In this document: one piece after another, positions 18,038-25,880 of the stretch
Layout of the letters: the number at the start of each line of letters is the position of its first letter
How positions within the stretch are numbered: position 1 is the first letter of the stretch
Source: UBA5072 sp963822145
Lineage (GTDB): Bacteria > Bacteroidota > Bacteroidia > Bacteroidales > UBA10428
Length of the DNA: 64,000 nt
Direction: 5' to 3'
NCBI GenBank assembly: GCA_963822145.1
Contig: CAWGGG010000002.1
Span: 124,001 to 188,000, forward strand
The notes under the pieces: model-generated
What the model was told of the DNA's origin: nothing
Seen by the model: the letters and a program-made list of their open reading frames with translations, nothing else
The model's database searches: none
Program-made: the position numbers and the translations under genes

Positions 18038-18407
18038 ATACGTATTTTAATTGTCGCATTTTACTCATTTAGAATAGGTAGAAACAGGGAAATTTTGAGT
18101 ATATTATACCTTATGCAGCAATCTGAGAGACCTTATCTTTGATTATTCTTATTGAATCGTTGACATTAATTCTTGCATTAAGATATTTAAGATAGGGTTT
18201 GGTTGGATTTAGGTAGGAAAGCGGGGAGTTGGTTTTACTAGCTTCCCGCTGGATTTTTATACAGGTTGATGCCGGAATGAATTTATTATGAAGTCAATAG
18301 TTTACAGGTAGAATTTATTTTCTATATTTAGTAAATATTCGTTCAGTGGATGCGGACAAGTTTAATTTGAAGTTATAACGTGAGTAGGATTTTACAGCAG
18401 ACCTGAT
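18038..18407. other. 370-bp intergenic region with a promoter-like and a terminator-like element but no reading frame
   Basis: No convincing protein gene or tRNA fold is present. The stretch contains a -7-type box TATCTTTG (18134-18141) and, about 80 bp later, a GC-rich hairpin followed by T residues (18220-18259). The remaining ~150 bp up to the receiver gene is AT-rich and otherwise featureless. Confidence 0.6.
18148..18260 (+). ncRNA. Candidate small RNA of about 110 nt
   Basis: The start is inferred as ~7 nt after the TATCTTTG box at 18134-18141. The end is set by a hairpin: AGCGGGGAG (18220-18228) pairs with CTTCCCGCT (18242-18250) through 9 pairs including one G-T, with a 13-nt loop, then GGATTTTT. 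No reading frame of sensible length lies between. Alternatives: a leader/attenuator of the receiver gene at 18408, or a distant terminator for the regulator ending at 18037. No known RNA family is recognised. Confidence 0.35.
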
Positions 18408-18788
18408 ATGAAAAAGCTTAAAATTCTGATTGTCGACGATAATCCTCACTTTGTGAATGCACTCCGTTTTATGTTATTGGACTACTTTGAAGACAGAATT
18501 GATTCCATTATTACTGCCTGCGATGGCCAGGAATGTCTCAATCAGCTGAAAAACAGGGTTTGTGATTTCATTTTTATGGATATTAATATGCCAAAAATGA
18601 ACGGCATTGAAACCACCCGTCAGGCTACTATTTTATACAGAAATATAATTATCATTGCCGTATCCTTTCATTCTGAAATGAAGTACGTTGTTCAAATGAT
18701 CGAAGCCGGGGCTCGAAGTTATATCATTAAGGATGAAATCAGCAGGGAATCCCTTGAAAAAGCACTGGCCATAGAATACTCCTTTTAA
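18408..18788 (+). CDS. Receiver-only response regulator (CheY-like)
   Basis: 126 residues containing only a receiver domain: acidic pair D10-D11, phosphoacceptor D58 in FIFMDINMPKMNG, conserved Ser in IIAVSFHSE and Lys in SYIIKDE. There is no output domain, so it acts by protein contact or as a phosphate shuttle. It is 371 bp downstream of the NarL-type regulator in the same direction and may serve the same kinase or another. Converges on the SDR gene. Confidence 0.9.
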   Translation: MKKLKILIVDDNPHFVNALRFMLLDYFEDRIDSIITACDGQECLNQLKNRVCDFIFMDINMPKMNGIETTRQATILYRNIIIIAVSFHSEMKYVVQMIEAGARSYIIKDEISRESLEKALAIEYSF

Positions 18789-18808
18789 CCTGTCATTCCA
18801 GGTCTTCC

Positions 18809-19582
18809 TTAATAAACACTTTTTACAAGGCCTCCATCTATAACAAAAGTCTGACCCGTAACAAATCCCGATCTGGGAGAAAGCAACCAGAGCGCCAGCG
18901 AAGAAAAATCGCCGGTATCGCCTGTTTTTTTCATAGGAATTCCCTGAATAATCCTTTTTCTGGCCTCATCATAAGAGATTCCTTCGGTGGTGCTTTTTTT
19001 ATGGATGATACGTTCGATGGCCGGAGTTTCATGATAGCCGGGAGCCAGGAGATTAAAGGTAATTCCCTGATCGGCTATTTCCTGGGACAGGGTCTTAACA
19101 AAACCCGCAACAGAAAGCCGGAGCGATGTGCTTAAAACCAGGTTCTCCAGGGGCTGTTTTATTGCAGCACTTTCTATGTAAATGAATCTGCCGTAACCCT
19201 TAGTTTTAAAACGCGGTAAAAGGCGTTGGGTGATATCAATTTTCCACCTGAGCAGTTGATGATAAGCCTGATCCCAGTCCTCCAGTGAAGTTTCAACAAA
19301 TAGTCTGGCAGGAGGACCCGCTGCGTTTACCAATATGCCATCAGGTAAACGGTCACCTAAGAGTTTTTCCAGCCTGCTGACTGATCCGGGCTCAACAAGA
19401 TCTGCCGCCAGCGTTTCTACAGAGGACCCCAGCATCGTGGTTAACTGGTTCAGTTTATCTTGATTCCTGGCAATGGCAATAACCCGGGCCTTTTCTGCCA
19501 CCAGGGAACGGGCAATGGCCAGACCGAAACCACTGGTAGCACCGCAGACAATAAACAATCTATTATTCAGTTCCAAATCCAT
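18809..19582 (-). CDS. Atypical short-chain dehydrogenase/reductase without the catalytic Tyr-Lys pair
   Basis: 257 residues with a standard NAD(P)-binding N-terminus (CGATSGFGLAIA, residues 13-24) and NAAG at 86-89, so a Rossmann-fold SDR. At the active site, where YxxxK is expected, the sequence is NLVLSTSLRLSVAG, which places Ser151 and Arg155 at the Tyr and Lys positions. A branch of SDR proteins with LSN/LST..R in this place is known and usually annotated only as SDR oxidoreductase. The C-terminus FVTGQTFVIDGGLV is canonical. Substrate unknown. A single gene read toward the receiver gene; its start codon is preceded by an A-rich AAAAAAGG. Confidence 0.88.
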   Translation of the reverse strand: MDLELNNRLFIVCGATSGFGLAIARSLVAEKARVIAIARNQDKLNQLTTMLGSSVETLAADLVEPGSVSRLEKLLGDRLPDGILVNAAGPPARLFVETSLEDWDQAYHQLLRWKIDITQRLLPRFKTKGYGRFIYIESAAIKQPLENLVLSTSLRLSVAGFVKTLSQEIADQGITFNLLAPGYHETPAIERIIHKKSTTEGISYDEARKRIIQGIPMKKTGDTGDFSSLALWLLSPRSGFVTGQTFVIDGGLVKSVY

Positions 19583-19587
19583 ATAAC

Positions 19588-19603
19588 CTTTTTTCGTAAA
19601 TTT
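19588..19603. repeat. 16-bp intergenic repeat, copy 1
   Basis: CTTTTTTCGTAAATTT, identical to 20163-20178, lies 5 bp upstream of the SDR start codon (reading into SDR as AAATTTACGAAAAAAG). A 13-bp core (TTTTTCGTAAATT) also occurs at 2826-2838. Could be a regulator site or a recurring transcription-start context. Confidence 0.5.
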
Positions 19604-19721
19604 AAAGCATAATATAAATCTTCCCGCTGTCCGGGAGTAGTTTTTTGTTCCAGGAAAAGGTTAATAACTAATTGATAATGCACTGTTTTTGTATTGTAAA
19701 ATGGAGTATTTTTAAATCAAA

Positions 19722-20111
19722 ATGCAGGCGGGTATGGCTACCGGAATAAATGAAACACTTTTTACACCTTCAGTAAAGGTATTGACTGATGAGCACAGGA
19801 TTGTCATTTCAGGGCAATCTAAATTGGAGGATCCTGCTCCTTTCTATGAAAAACTTGTTGTTGTTCTGGATGATAACATCTACGAGTTTAAAACCCATGC
19901 TTCCATTGATTTTTATTTGAATTACCTGAATTCCAGTTCTTCAAAATGGTTATTTCATATCCTTAAGGGCATCCAGGTCAAGTATCAGGGAAAAAAAATC
20001 ATTACTATTAACTGGTATTTTGACGAAGACGACGACAGCATGCTTGAAGCAGGTGAGGTTTTTCAGTCCCTGCTCAGCCTTCCTTTCAATCTGATTGAAA
20101 CCGACCGTTGA
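19722..20111 (+). CDS. SiaC-like regulatory phosphoprotein (DUF1987 family)
   Basis: 129 residues. The conserved landmarks of the family are present: an early TPSVKVLTDEHRIVISGQS with the ISG turn, FYLNYLNSSSSKWLFHIL corresponding to the family FxxxYFNTSSSK block, and INWYFDEDDDSMLEAGEVF near the C-terminus. In Pseudomonas, SiaC is phosphorylated on a Thr of the NTSSSK block by SiaB, dephosphorylated by SiaA, and controls a diguanylate cyclase. Here the Thr position is Ser, which could still be phosphorylated. No SiaA, SiaB or GGDEF gene is adjacent, so it is an orphan in this window. The neighbouring receiver gene and RsbW-like ATPase at 42.2 kb are possible but unproven partners. Confidence 0.83.
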   Translation: MQAGMATGINETLFTPSVKVLTDEHRIVISGQSKLEDPAPFYEKLVVVLDDNIYEFKTHASIDFYLNYLNSSSSKWLFHILKGIQVKYQGKKIITINWYFDEDDDSMLEAGEVFQSLLSLPFNLIETDR

Positions 20112-20162
20112 TATTGAGTACTTTTGGGGCTATGCGGTTTCTTCCTGCTGCCTGAGAATATA

Positions 20163-20178
20163 CTTTTTTCGTAAATTT
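20163..20178. repeat. 16-bp intergenic repeat, copy 2
   Basis: Identical to 19588-19603; lies 46 bp upstream of the GIN-domain protein start. No clear -7 box with full TAnnTTTG is seen beside it, so it may contain the start region of that gene or a regulator site. Confidence 0.5.
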
Positions 20179-20223
20179 CATGTTTTATTGGTAAATCATT
20201 ATTCATAAATTTCATACCGTTTT

Positions 20224-20910
20224 ATGAGCAGAAAAATTTTTTTCTATGCCGCCATGCTCCTGCTCTTTACCCGGCTTACGGCACAGGAACCGGTCGAACG
20301 CAGTATTAATCCGTTTTCCAAACTGGTTGTAGGTGATAAAGTCGTGGTTCGCCTGGTTAAAGCTGGCCACGAATCGGCCAGCATAAAAGTCCAGGGAATT
20401 GAAGCCGGTTCAGTTACAACTGAAATATCGGGGAATACACTTTCCATCGGCATTCATGGTGAATCTTTTACGAAGAAAAAGGCGGTGGTTACCCTGCATT
20501 ATGTAAATCTTGACGCAATTGAAGTAAACGGAGGCGCAGAGGTCAGCACTACTGCTCTTTTCAAGGCTGATTCACTGGCTGTGGATTTAAAAAGCGGAGG
20601 CATGCTTTATCTGGATGCCGATATTGAACACCTTTCGGCTAGGGTAATTGAGGGTGGCATACTCAGTGCTGAAGGGTATGCCACGGAACAGGAACTGTCG
20701 GTTGCCACCTCCGGCACTGTGTCTGCTTTTGACTTGGAAAGTGAAACCATAAAGGTGAAAGCTTCTACCGGAGGAAAGGCCAAAATCAATGTCGAAAAAG
20801 AACTGGATGCCGAGGTTGGTTCAAAAGGATTTGTTTCCTATAAAGGAAATCCTGCGAAAATTACCCGTAAGGTGAGCTCGGGTGGAAGTCTTTCGGTATA
20901 TCAGCCCTGA
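20224..20910 (+). CDS. Exported GIN-domain (DUF2807) beta-helix protein
   Basis: 228 residues with a Sec signal (FFYAAMLLLFTRLTAQ). The mature protein begins NPFSKLVVGDKVVVRL, a typical DUF2807 opening, and continues with repeated short strands rich in G, S and V (for example VNGGAEVSTTALF, DLKSGGMLYLD, VIEGGILSAEG) expected of a right-handed beta-helix. Such proteins are very common in Bacteroidetes and described as putative autotransporter adhesin head domains, though no anchor is visible and the function is unproven. Followed 18 bp later by an ABC ATPase gene; co-transcription is plausible. Confidence 0.87.
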   Translation: MSRKIFFYAAMLLLFTRLTAQEPVERSINPFSKLVVGDKVVVRLVKAGHESASIKVQGIEAGSVTTEISGNTLSIGIHGESFTKKKAVVTLHYVNLDAIEVNGGAEVSTTALFKADSLAVDLKSGGMLYLDADIEHLSARVIEGGILSAEGYATEQELSVATSGTVSAFDLESETIKVKASTGGKAKINVEKELDAEVGSKGFVSYKGNPAKITRKVSSGGSLSVYQP

Positions 20911-20928
20911 ACAAACATCGGCAGTCCC

Positions 20929-21903
20929 ATGCTGAAACAGACTTACATGCAGGCAGATACTTTGAAAGACGAGCCTGTGGTGCATCTTCATGAAGTATGT
21001 AAAAGCTTCAAAGATATTACTGCTGTTAATCATCTCTCCCTTCAAATCAGCAAAGGAACCTTTCTGGCTTTACTGGGCCCTAACGGCGCGGGCAAAACCA
21101 CGCTTGTTGAGATGATTGAAGGCTTGCAACAGCCCGATTCAGGTGAAATTGCGTTGTTCGGGAAAAGCTGGCCCGGTAATGAAGTTTTTCTGCATCACCA
21201 GCTGGGTATTTCCCTCCAGGAAACCCGGTTTATTGATAAGCTCACCGTTTCAGAAACCGTCAGGCTCTTTGCCAGCTTTTACGGTTTGCAAAAAGACCGG
21301 ATGGAGGAGGTGATTTCGATGACCGGCCTCGATGACAAGAAAAAATCCTATACGGTGAATCTTTCGGGTGGTCAGCGGCAACGTCTTGCCCTGAGTATTG
21401 CGCTACTGAACAAACCTTCCCTGTTATTACTGGATGAGCCAACCACAGGTCTTGATCCGGGATCGCGCAGGGAGCTCTGGCATATCCTTCTTGGCCTGAA
21501 AAAGAACTTCGGGACAACCCTGATACTCACCACACATTACATGGAAGAGGCCTCCTTTCTGTGTGATGAAATTGTCATTATGGACCACGGTAGCATATTG
21601 GCGAAAGGAAGCCTGGAACAATTGCTTTGTGAACATGATAAGGGAGAAATTATTGAATTCTCCCTGCAGGAAAGGCCCGAAAACCTCGATATTTCTTTGG
21701 GAGGCAATGTCAGGGAATTTACCTGGGACAGTGAATCACGCAAAGGCTGGCTTCTGGTGAATGAAATAGTCAGCAGTATTGCGCCTTTTATGGATTATGT
21801 TAACGGCAATCATCTTCATCTTACCTCTTTTGAGTGCCGGAAAATGACTCTTGAGGATTTGTTCATTTCACTTACCGGAAGAAAACTATCTGATGAAACG
21901 TAA
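20929..21903 (+). CDS. ABC exporter ATP-binding subunit
   Basis: 324 residues. Walker A GPNGAGKTT (about 49-57), Q-loop, signature LSGGQRQRL and Walker B LLLLDEPTTGLD are intact, with the switch His in LTTHYMEEA. The C-terminal ~80 residues after the ATPase core resemble the accessory tail of drug/antibiotic ABC-2 exporters. Overlaps the permease gene by 11 bp, so the two are coupled. Substrate unknown. A second ATG at 20947 is possible as start. Confidence 0.93.
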   Translation: MLKQTYMQADTLKDEPVVHLHEVCKSFKDITAVNHLSLQISKGTFLALLGPNGAGKTTLVEMIEGLQQPDSGEIALFGKSWPGNEVFLHHQLGISLQETRFIDKLTVSETVRLFASFYGLQKDRMEEVISMTGLDDKKKSYTVNLSGGQRQRLALSIALLNKPSLLLLDEPTTGLDPGSRRELWHILLGLKKNFGTTLILTTHYMEEASFLCDEIVIMDHGSILAKGSLEQLLCEHDKGEIIEFSLQERPENLDISLGGNVREFTWDSESRKGWLLVNEIVSSIAPFMDYVNGNHLHLTSFECRKMTLEDLFISLTGRKLSDET

Positions 21904-23002
21904 TCTCATATCCCTTGGGCAGCTTATTGCCATCAATTACAAGGAATTTGTCAGGGAACCCGGTATCCTCTTCTGGGCCCTTGTATTTCCTGTTATGATG
22001 GCTTGGGTGCTGGGCGTTGCTTTTTCAAAAAAAACAGCGCTCATACAACATGTGGCCTATGTCAAAAGCAGTTCCCAGACTCATGTTAGACTTTCTGAGT
22101 TTCTGGAGAGCTCCCAGGTTGCCTACCAACAAGGAGGTGCTGGCAGGGTATATAAAAAATCGATTGAAACCAAAATGGGCAGGCTGTCATTCCATTTGAT
22201 ATCTGCTTCCATGGATAGTGCCGTGATGCTGCTCAAACGCGGCCAGATCTCCCTTATTTTACAGGACACTGGTGACAGTCTGCATTACCTTTTCGATCCC
22301 CAGGGGACTGATGCCCGGTTCAATTATGTAGTGTTGTCAGCTGCCATAAACCATGAGCGTGTCATTTATGATTCAGCCTCTGTGAAGGTACTGAGCCAGG
22401 AAGGAACACGTTATATCGATTTCCTGATTCCAGGTCTTCTGGCAATGGGTATCATGAATGACTTTCTCTGGGGTATTGGCTATGGACTGATTGAGATCCG
22501 GTCTAAAAAACTGCTGCGCCGTATGGTGGCTGCTCCCATGAAAAAATCACTGTTCATATTTTCCCATTTTTTTGCCCGCATTACGCTGGCTTTATTTGAA
22601 GCAGCTGTTTTACTGCTGTTCGCCTGGATATACTTTCGCATTCGTATCCAGGGCAGCCTGATTGCTTTTCTTATGATAACCCTCGCAGGAAGTTTTTGCT
22701 TTGCAGGAATTTCAATTTTGATGGCATCCCGAACCTCAAGTTCCCGGATCGGTAACAGCCTGATCAATCTGATCAGCATGCCCATGATGATCTTGTCGGG
22801 AATATTTTTCAGTTATCATAATTTTCCAGATTTCATAATACCGGTAATTCAGAAACTTCCGCTGACCCTGCTGGCCGACAGCATCCGCAGTATCATGATC
22901 GAGGGAACCGGACTCCTGGAAAACATGCCCGAATTTCTTATTTTAACGGCTTTAGGAGCGATCAGTTTCATGGCGGGTATGAGACTATACAAATGGTACT
23001 GA
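21893..23002 (+). CDS. ABC-2 type transporter permease
   Basis: About 369 residues from ATG 21893, which overlaps the ATPase stop by 11 bp; earlier in-frame codons lie inside the ATPase gene. One transmembrane helix near the N-terminus (FWALVFPVMMAWVLGVAFS), an extracytoplasmic domain of ~140 residues, then five helices in the C-terminal half, as in ABC-2 permeases such as DrrB/YhfD-like exporters. With the upstream ATPase it forms a complete two-gene exporter. Converges on ispD with 16 bp between stops. Confidence 0.9.
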   Translation: MKRNLISLGQLIAINYKEFVREPGILFWALVFPVMMAWVLGVAFSKKTALIQHVAYVKSSSQTHVRLSEFLESSQVAYQQGGAGRVYKKSIETKMGRLSFHLISASMDSAVMLLKRGQISLILQDTGDSLHYLFDPQGTDARFNYVVLSAAINHERVIYDSASVKVLSQEGTRYIDFLIPGLLAMGIMNDFLWGIGYGLIEIRSKKLLRRMVAAPMKKSLFIFSHFFARITLALFEAAVLLLFAWIYFRIRIQGSLIAFLMITLAGSFCFAGISILMASRTSSSRIGNSLINLISMPMMILSGIFFSYHNFPDFIIPVIQKLPLTLLADSIRSIMIEGTGLLENMPEFLILTALGAISFMAGMRLYKWY

Positions 23003-23018
23003 TATCGCTTCTGTGTGA

Positions 23019-23699
23019 CTAATCTGAGGCCTGCAACAGGGAAGATGCTACTTTAAGGTCCTTGGGGTAGGTGATTTTAATATTCTCCGGATTACCTTCT
23101 ACCAGGTGGATTTTATGACCCTGACTTTCAACGACGCCGGCATCATCTGTAAAGTCTGATTGATACTCCTGCAAATAGGCCTTCTTCAAGATGCCGCTCT
23201 CAAAAACCTGGGGTGTTTGGATCAGCCGGAATTTTGTCCGGTCAACCTGCATAGTCCCCTTTTCATCAATCCTCCTCAGTGTTTCCGGGATATCCACACA
23301 CGGAATAGCATTTCCAAAAGCCAAAGCCGACCGGAAACAACGGTCGATGGTAGCCAAGCTTACCAGCGGCCTGACGCCATCATGAATGGCCACAAGGCAG
23401 TGGTCGGGAATTTCAGCAAGGTTTTTTTTAACGGAATGAAACCGGGTCTCCCCCCCGGTTCTGATATCGTGACTGATCCTGAATTTATGATCACGACAAA
23501 GTTTCTGCCAGGCAGGTATCTGATTTTCCGGCAATACCAATATGATACGCATATGCTGGTCATACCTGAAAAAAACATCGAGGGTATGCATTAATACAGG
23601 ATAACCTCCCAGAAGGAGAAATTGCTTGGGAATCCCAGCGTTAATACGGCTTCCGGTTCCACCGGCTACAATCAGGGTGATTTTTTCCACCGTCTTCAA
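23019..23699 (-). CDS. ispD: 2-C-methyl-D-erythritol 4-phosphate cytidylyltransferase
   Basis: Third enzyme of the MEP isoprenoid pathway; transfers CMP from CTP to MEP. The 226-residue protein opens with VAGGTGSRINAGIPKQF, the nucleotide-binding signature (with the conserved Arg and Lys), and carries IHDGVRPLV in the middle and DDAGVVE near the C-terminus. The only usable start in frame is TTG at 23699, since no ATG precedes the signature. The next gene, on the opposite strand, begins 78 bp away. The polyprenyl diphosphate synthase at 47 kb uses products of this pathway. Confidence 0.94.
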   Translation of the reverse strand: MKTVEKITLIVAGGTGSRINAGIPKQFLLLGGYPVLMHTLDVFFRYDQHMRIILVLPENQIPAWQKLCRDHKFRISHDIRTGGETRFHSVKKNLAEIPDHCLVAIHDGVRPLVSLATIDRCFRSALAFGNAIPCVDIPETLRRIDEKGTMQVDRTKFRLIQTPQVFESGILKKAYLQEYQSDFTDDAGVVESQGHKIHLVEGNPENIKITYPKDLKVASSLLQASD

Positions 23700-23762
23700 G
23701 AGATCTGCAAATATTGTCCTAAATTTACAAAACCCCCGGATATTTTAGTGAATTGGTGTTAT

Positions 23763-23781
23763 CAAATACAAAACAATATGA
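23763..23781 (+). repeat. 19-bp leader repeat at a start codon, copy 1
   Basis: CAAATACAAAACAATATGA spans the start codon (ATG 23778) of the DUF2461 gene and is identical to 25862-25880, which spans the start of the hemerythrin gene. The A-rich leader without Shine-Dalgarno is typical of Bacteroidetes initiation regions; the exact 19-bp identity is unusual. Confidence 0.7.
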
Positions 23782-24452
23782 TCAGCACAGAAACCTTTCA
23801 ATTTCTAAAAGAACTAAAAGCCAATAATTACAAGGAATGGTTCGATGAGAACCGTTCCCGCTATAAAGAGCTCAGGATCGGTTTTGAACAATTTATCAAC
23901 CTCGTGATTGCAGAGATCAGTGCTTTTGACAGGGAAGCTGCTCAGACCACGGCCAAAGCTTCTATTTTCAGGATAAACCGCGATATCCGCTTCTCTTCGG
24001 ATAAATTGCCTTACAAGACCAATTTTGGTGCATTTATCGCCAAGGGAGGACGGAAAGGAATCAATGCCGGCTATTATTTTCATGTAGAACCCGGGGAATG
24101 CTTCCTGGCAGGGGGTATTTATATGCCTTCAGGGCCAATGCTGAAAGCGATCCGCGAAGCCATTTTTGAGAATATAGATGAGTTTAAGGCCATTGTCGGA
24201 GCCCCGGCGTTTCAGCTTCATTTTGGCAAAGTATTCTGGGGTGAGAAATTAAAAACGGCACCAAAAGGTTTTCCCAAGGATTTTCCGGATATCGATTTGT
24301 TAAAGTACAAACACTATACCGTTGTTAAAGATGAACCGGATAAAATCTATTCAGGTCCGGCTCTTCTGGATGAAATCAGGACTGTTTTCAGAGCTATGCA
24401 TCCGTTTAATGCATTCCTGAACCATGCCGTTGAGGATGTAGAGAGATTTTAA
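23778..24452 (+). CDS. DUF2461 (TIGR02453) family protein
   Basis: 224 residues from ATG 23778. An open frame reaches 52 codons further upstream, but those overlap ispD and lack family similarity. Typical DUF2461 landmarks are seen: FLKELKANNYKEWFDENRSRY at the N-terminus, FRINRDIRFSSDKLPYKTNFGA in the centre, and YYFHVEPGECFLAGGIYMP. Family members are widespread, about 220 residues, structurally characterised but without an assigned biochemical function. The gene converges with the cytidylate-kinase-like gene (20 bp apart). Confidence 0.9.
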   Translation: MISTETFQFLKELKANNYKEWFDENRSRYKELRIGFEQFINLVIAEISAFDREAAQTTAKASIFRINRDIRFSSDKLPYKTNFGAFIAKGGRKGINAGYYFHVEPGECFLAGGIYMPSGPMLKAIREAIFENIDEFKAIVGAPAFQLHFGKVFWGEKLKTAPKGFPKDFPDIDLLKYKHYTVVKDEPDKIYSGPALLDEIRTVFRAMHPFNAFLNHAVEDVERF

Positions 24453-24471
24453 TGTTTCCCCGGAGACGGAT

Positions 24472-25164
24472 TCAGACGAGTTTCTTAATTTCTGCTGCTT
24501 TGAGAATAATATTTACAATTTCCTCAATACTAAACGACATGCAGTTAAAGGTCAGATCAAACCTGGTGTAATCCGATCCCTTGCCCTGAAAATATTCACG
24601 GAATTCTTTGCGCTTCTTGTCGATCTCTATAGCTGATTTACGGGCCTCATCCAGTGATATTTTATAGTTTTCAGCCACACGCAGCAATCTCCAATCCATA
24701 GGTGCTTCCAGCATTATGTGCAACGAACGGGGAATATCATGAGTGATCGCCACACCACCACGCCCCACAATAATAACATGACCCTCATGAGCCATATTTC
24801 GAATAACCTTGGCAATAGTATTTCTAATTTTTCTTTCGCTTTTGTAATACTTGTTAAACTGGGCTGAAATGATAGACTCAAGCATGCTTTTCTGTTCATA
24901 CTCAAAAACATATTTGATCTTATCCGGATCTACTTCAAGGGCCCTTGCAGATTCAGCCATAATTTCCTTCGTAACATACTTCCATTTTATTTCCTTGCCT
25001 TTAACAAACATTTTCCGGGTAAGTTCCTCAGAAAGCCTTCCTGCTATTATCTTGGAAGGACATCCGTATTCTCTGGAGATGGTAATAACCGGACCCGGTT
25101 CTTTATGCAGCCCGTCATGTTCATGTAAACGATCCGAAGTGTATTTTAACAAGTCTATATACAT
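24472..25164 (-). CDS. Cytidylate kinase-like protein
   Basis: About 230 residues from ATG 25164 (MYIDLLKYTSDRL); a further in-frame ATG at 25206 would add 14 residues. VITISREYGCPSKIIAGRLSEEL is a P-loop-like variant in which the usual GxGGxGKST is changed to REYGCPSK, characteristic of the AAA_26 cytidylate-kinase-like family common in Bacteroidetes. A second block IVGRGGVAITHDIP and basic WRLLRVAENY follow. Whether it phosphorylates CMP is unknown; true Cmk proteins keep the P-loop. Divergent from apt. Confidence 0.82.
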   Translation of the reverse strand: MYIDLLKYTSDRLHEHDGLHKEPGPVITISREYGCPSKIIAGRLSEELTRKMFVKGKEIKWKYVTKEIMAESARALEVDPDKIKYVFEYEQKSMLESIISAQFNKYYKSERKIRNTIAKVIRNMAHEGHVIIVGRGGVAITHDIPRSLHIMLEAPMDWRLLRVAENYKISLDEARKSAIEIDKKRKEFREYFQGKGSDYTRFDLTFNCMSFSIEEIVNIILKAAEIKKLV

Positions 25165-25271
25165 GTTTTTACCGTTAAGATTCTTCGATTGTATAAATAT
25201 ATGCATTTTTTTTGACTTTTCAAGCCGTGTTTTTAACCCCGGCCAGCCTTATGCAGTCTGCTAAAAACTTG

Positions 25272-25279
25272 TATTTTTG
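25272..25279 (+). promoter_or_regulatory. Bacteroidetes-type -7 box for apt
   Basis: TATTTTTG matches TAnnTTTG and lies 17 bp before the apt ATG at 25297, giving a leader of about 10 nt or less. Confidence 0.5.
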
Positions 25280-25296
25280 TATGCAAACAAATCACC

Positions 25297-25833
25297 ATGA
25301 TGTCTCCTTCATCTCTTGAAGCCATTAAGTCCGCCATCCGCAATGTTCCCGATTTTCCGGTCAAGGGAATACAGTTTAAAGATATTACTACGGCAATCAA
25401 ACAGCCCGATTTGCTGCAGCTGATTGTGGAACAGCTTGCCGGGCATTACAGGGACAAGGGCATCACGAAGATTGTGGCGGTTGAATCACGCGGATTCATT
25501 ACAGGCGGCGCTCTGGCCTATCGTCTGGGTGCAGGCTTCGTACCGGTAAGAAAGCCCGGAAAATTGCCTGCTGAAGTTTTCTCAAAATCGTACGATCTCG
25601 AGTATGGTCAGGATTCTCTTGAAATTCACCAGGATGCGCTTCAGGCCGATGATGTAGTGCTGCTGCACGATGACCTGCTCGCTACAGGCGGCACTGCCCT
25701 GGCCGCACTTGATCTGATCAGCCGTTTTTGCGTACGTCAGGTTTTTGTAAGCTTCATCATTGAACTTGACTTCCTGCGCGGCAGGCAAAAACTTTCTCCT
25801 TCCTGCGATGTTATGTCTTTGATTCATTATTGA
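25297..25833 (+). CDS. apt: Adenine phosphoribosyltransferase
   Basis: Salvages adenine with PRPP to AMP in the cytosol. The 178 residues include the N-terminal IRNVPDFPVKGIQFKDIT hood typical of APRT, the flexible-loop VRKPGKLPAEVFSKSYDLEYG and the PRPP motif VVLLHDDLLATGGTALAA. Normal length. Two Met codons begin the frame (25297 and 25300). It lies 43 bp upstream of the hemerythrin gene and could be co-transcribed with it. Confidence 0.95.
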   Translation: MMSPSSLEAIKSAIRNVPDFPVKGIQFKDITTAIKQPDLLQLIVEQLAGHYRDKGITKIVAVESRGFITGGALAYRLGAGFVPVRKPGKLPAEVFSKSYDLEYGQDSLEIHQDALQADDVVLLHDDLLATGGTALAALDLISRFCVRQVFVSFIIELDFLRGRQKLSPSCDVMSLIHY

Positions 25834-25861
25834 CCTTTATCCAGGCACTGTCCCCCATATG

Positions 25862-25880
25862 CAAATACAAAACAATATGA
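25862..25880 (+). repeat. 19-bp leader repeat at a start codon, copy 2
   Basis: Identical to 23763-23781 and carrying the ATG (25877) at the same place. This supports 25877 rather than 25859 as the start of the hemerythrin gene. Confidence 0.7.

Noticed and set aside
18788..18803. Small hairpin ACCTG...CAGGT after the receiver gene
   Set aside because: Only five pairs and no T run follows, so it was not listed as a terminator.
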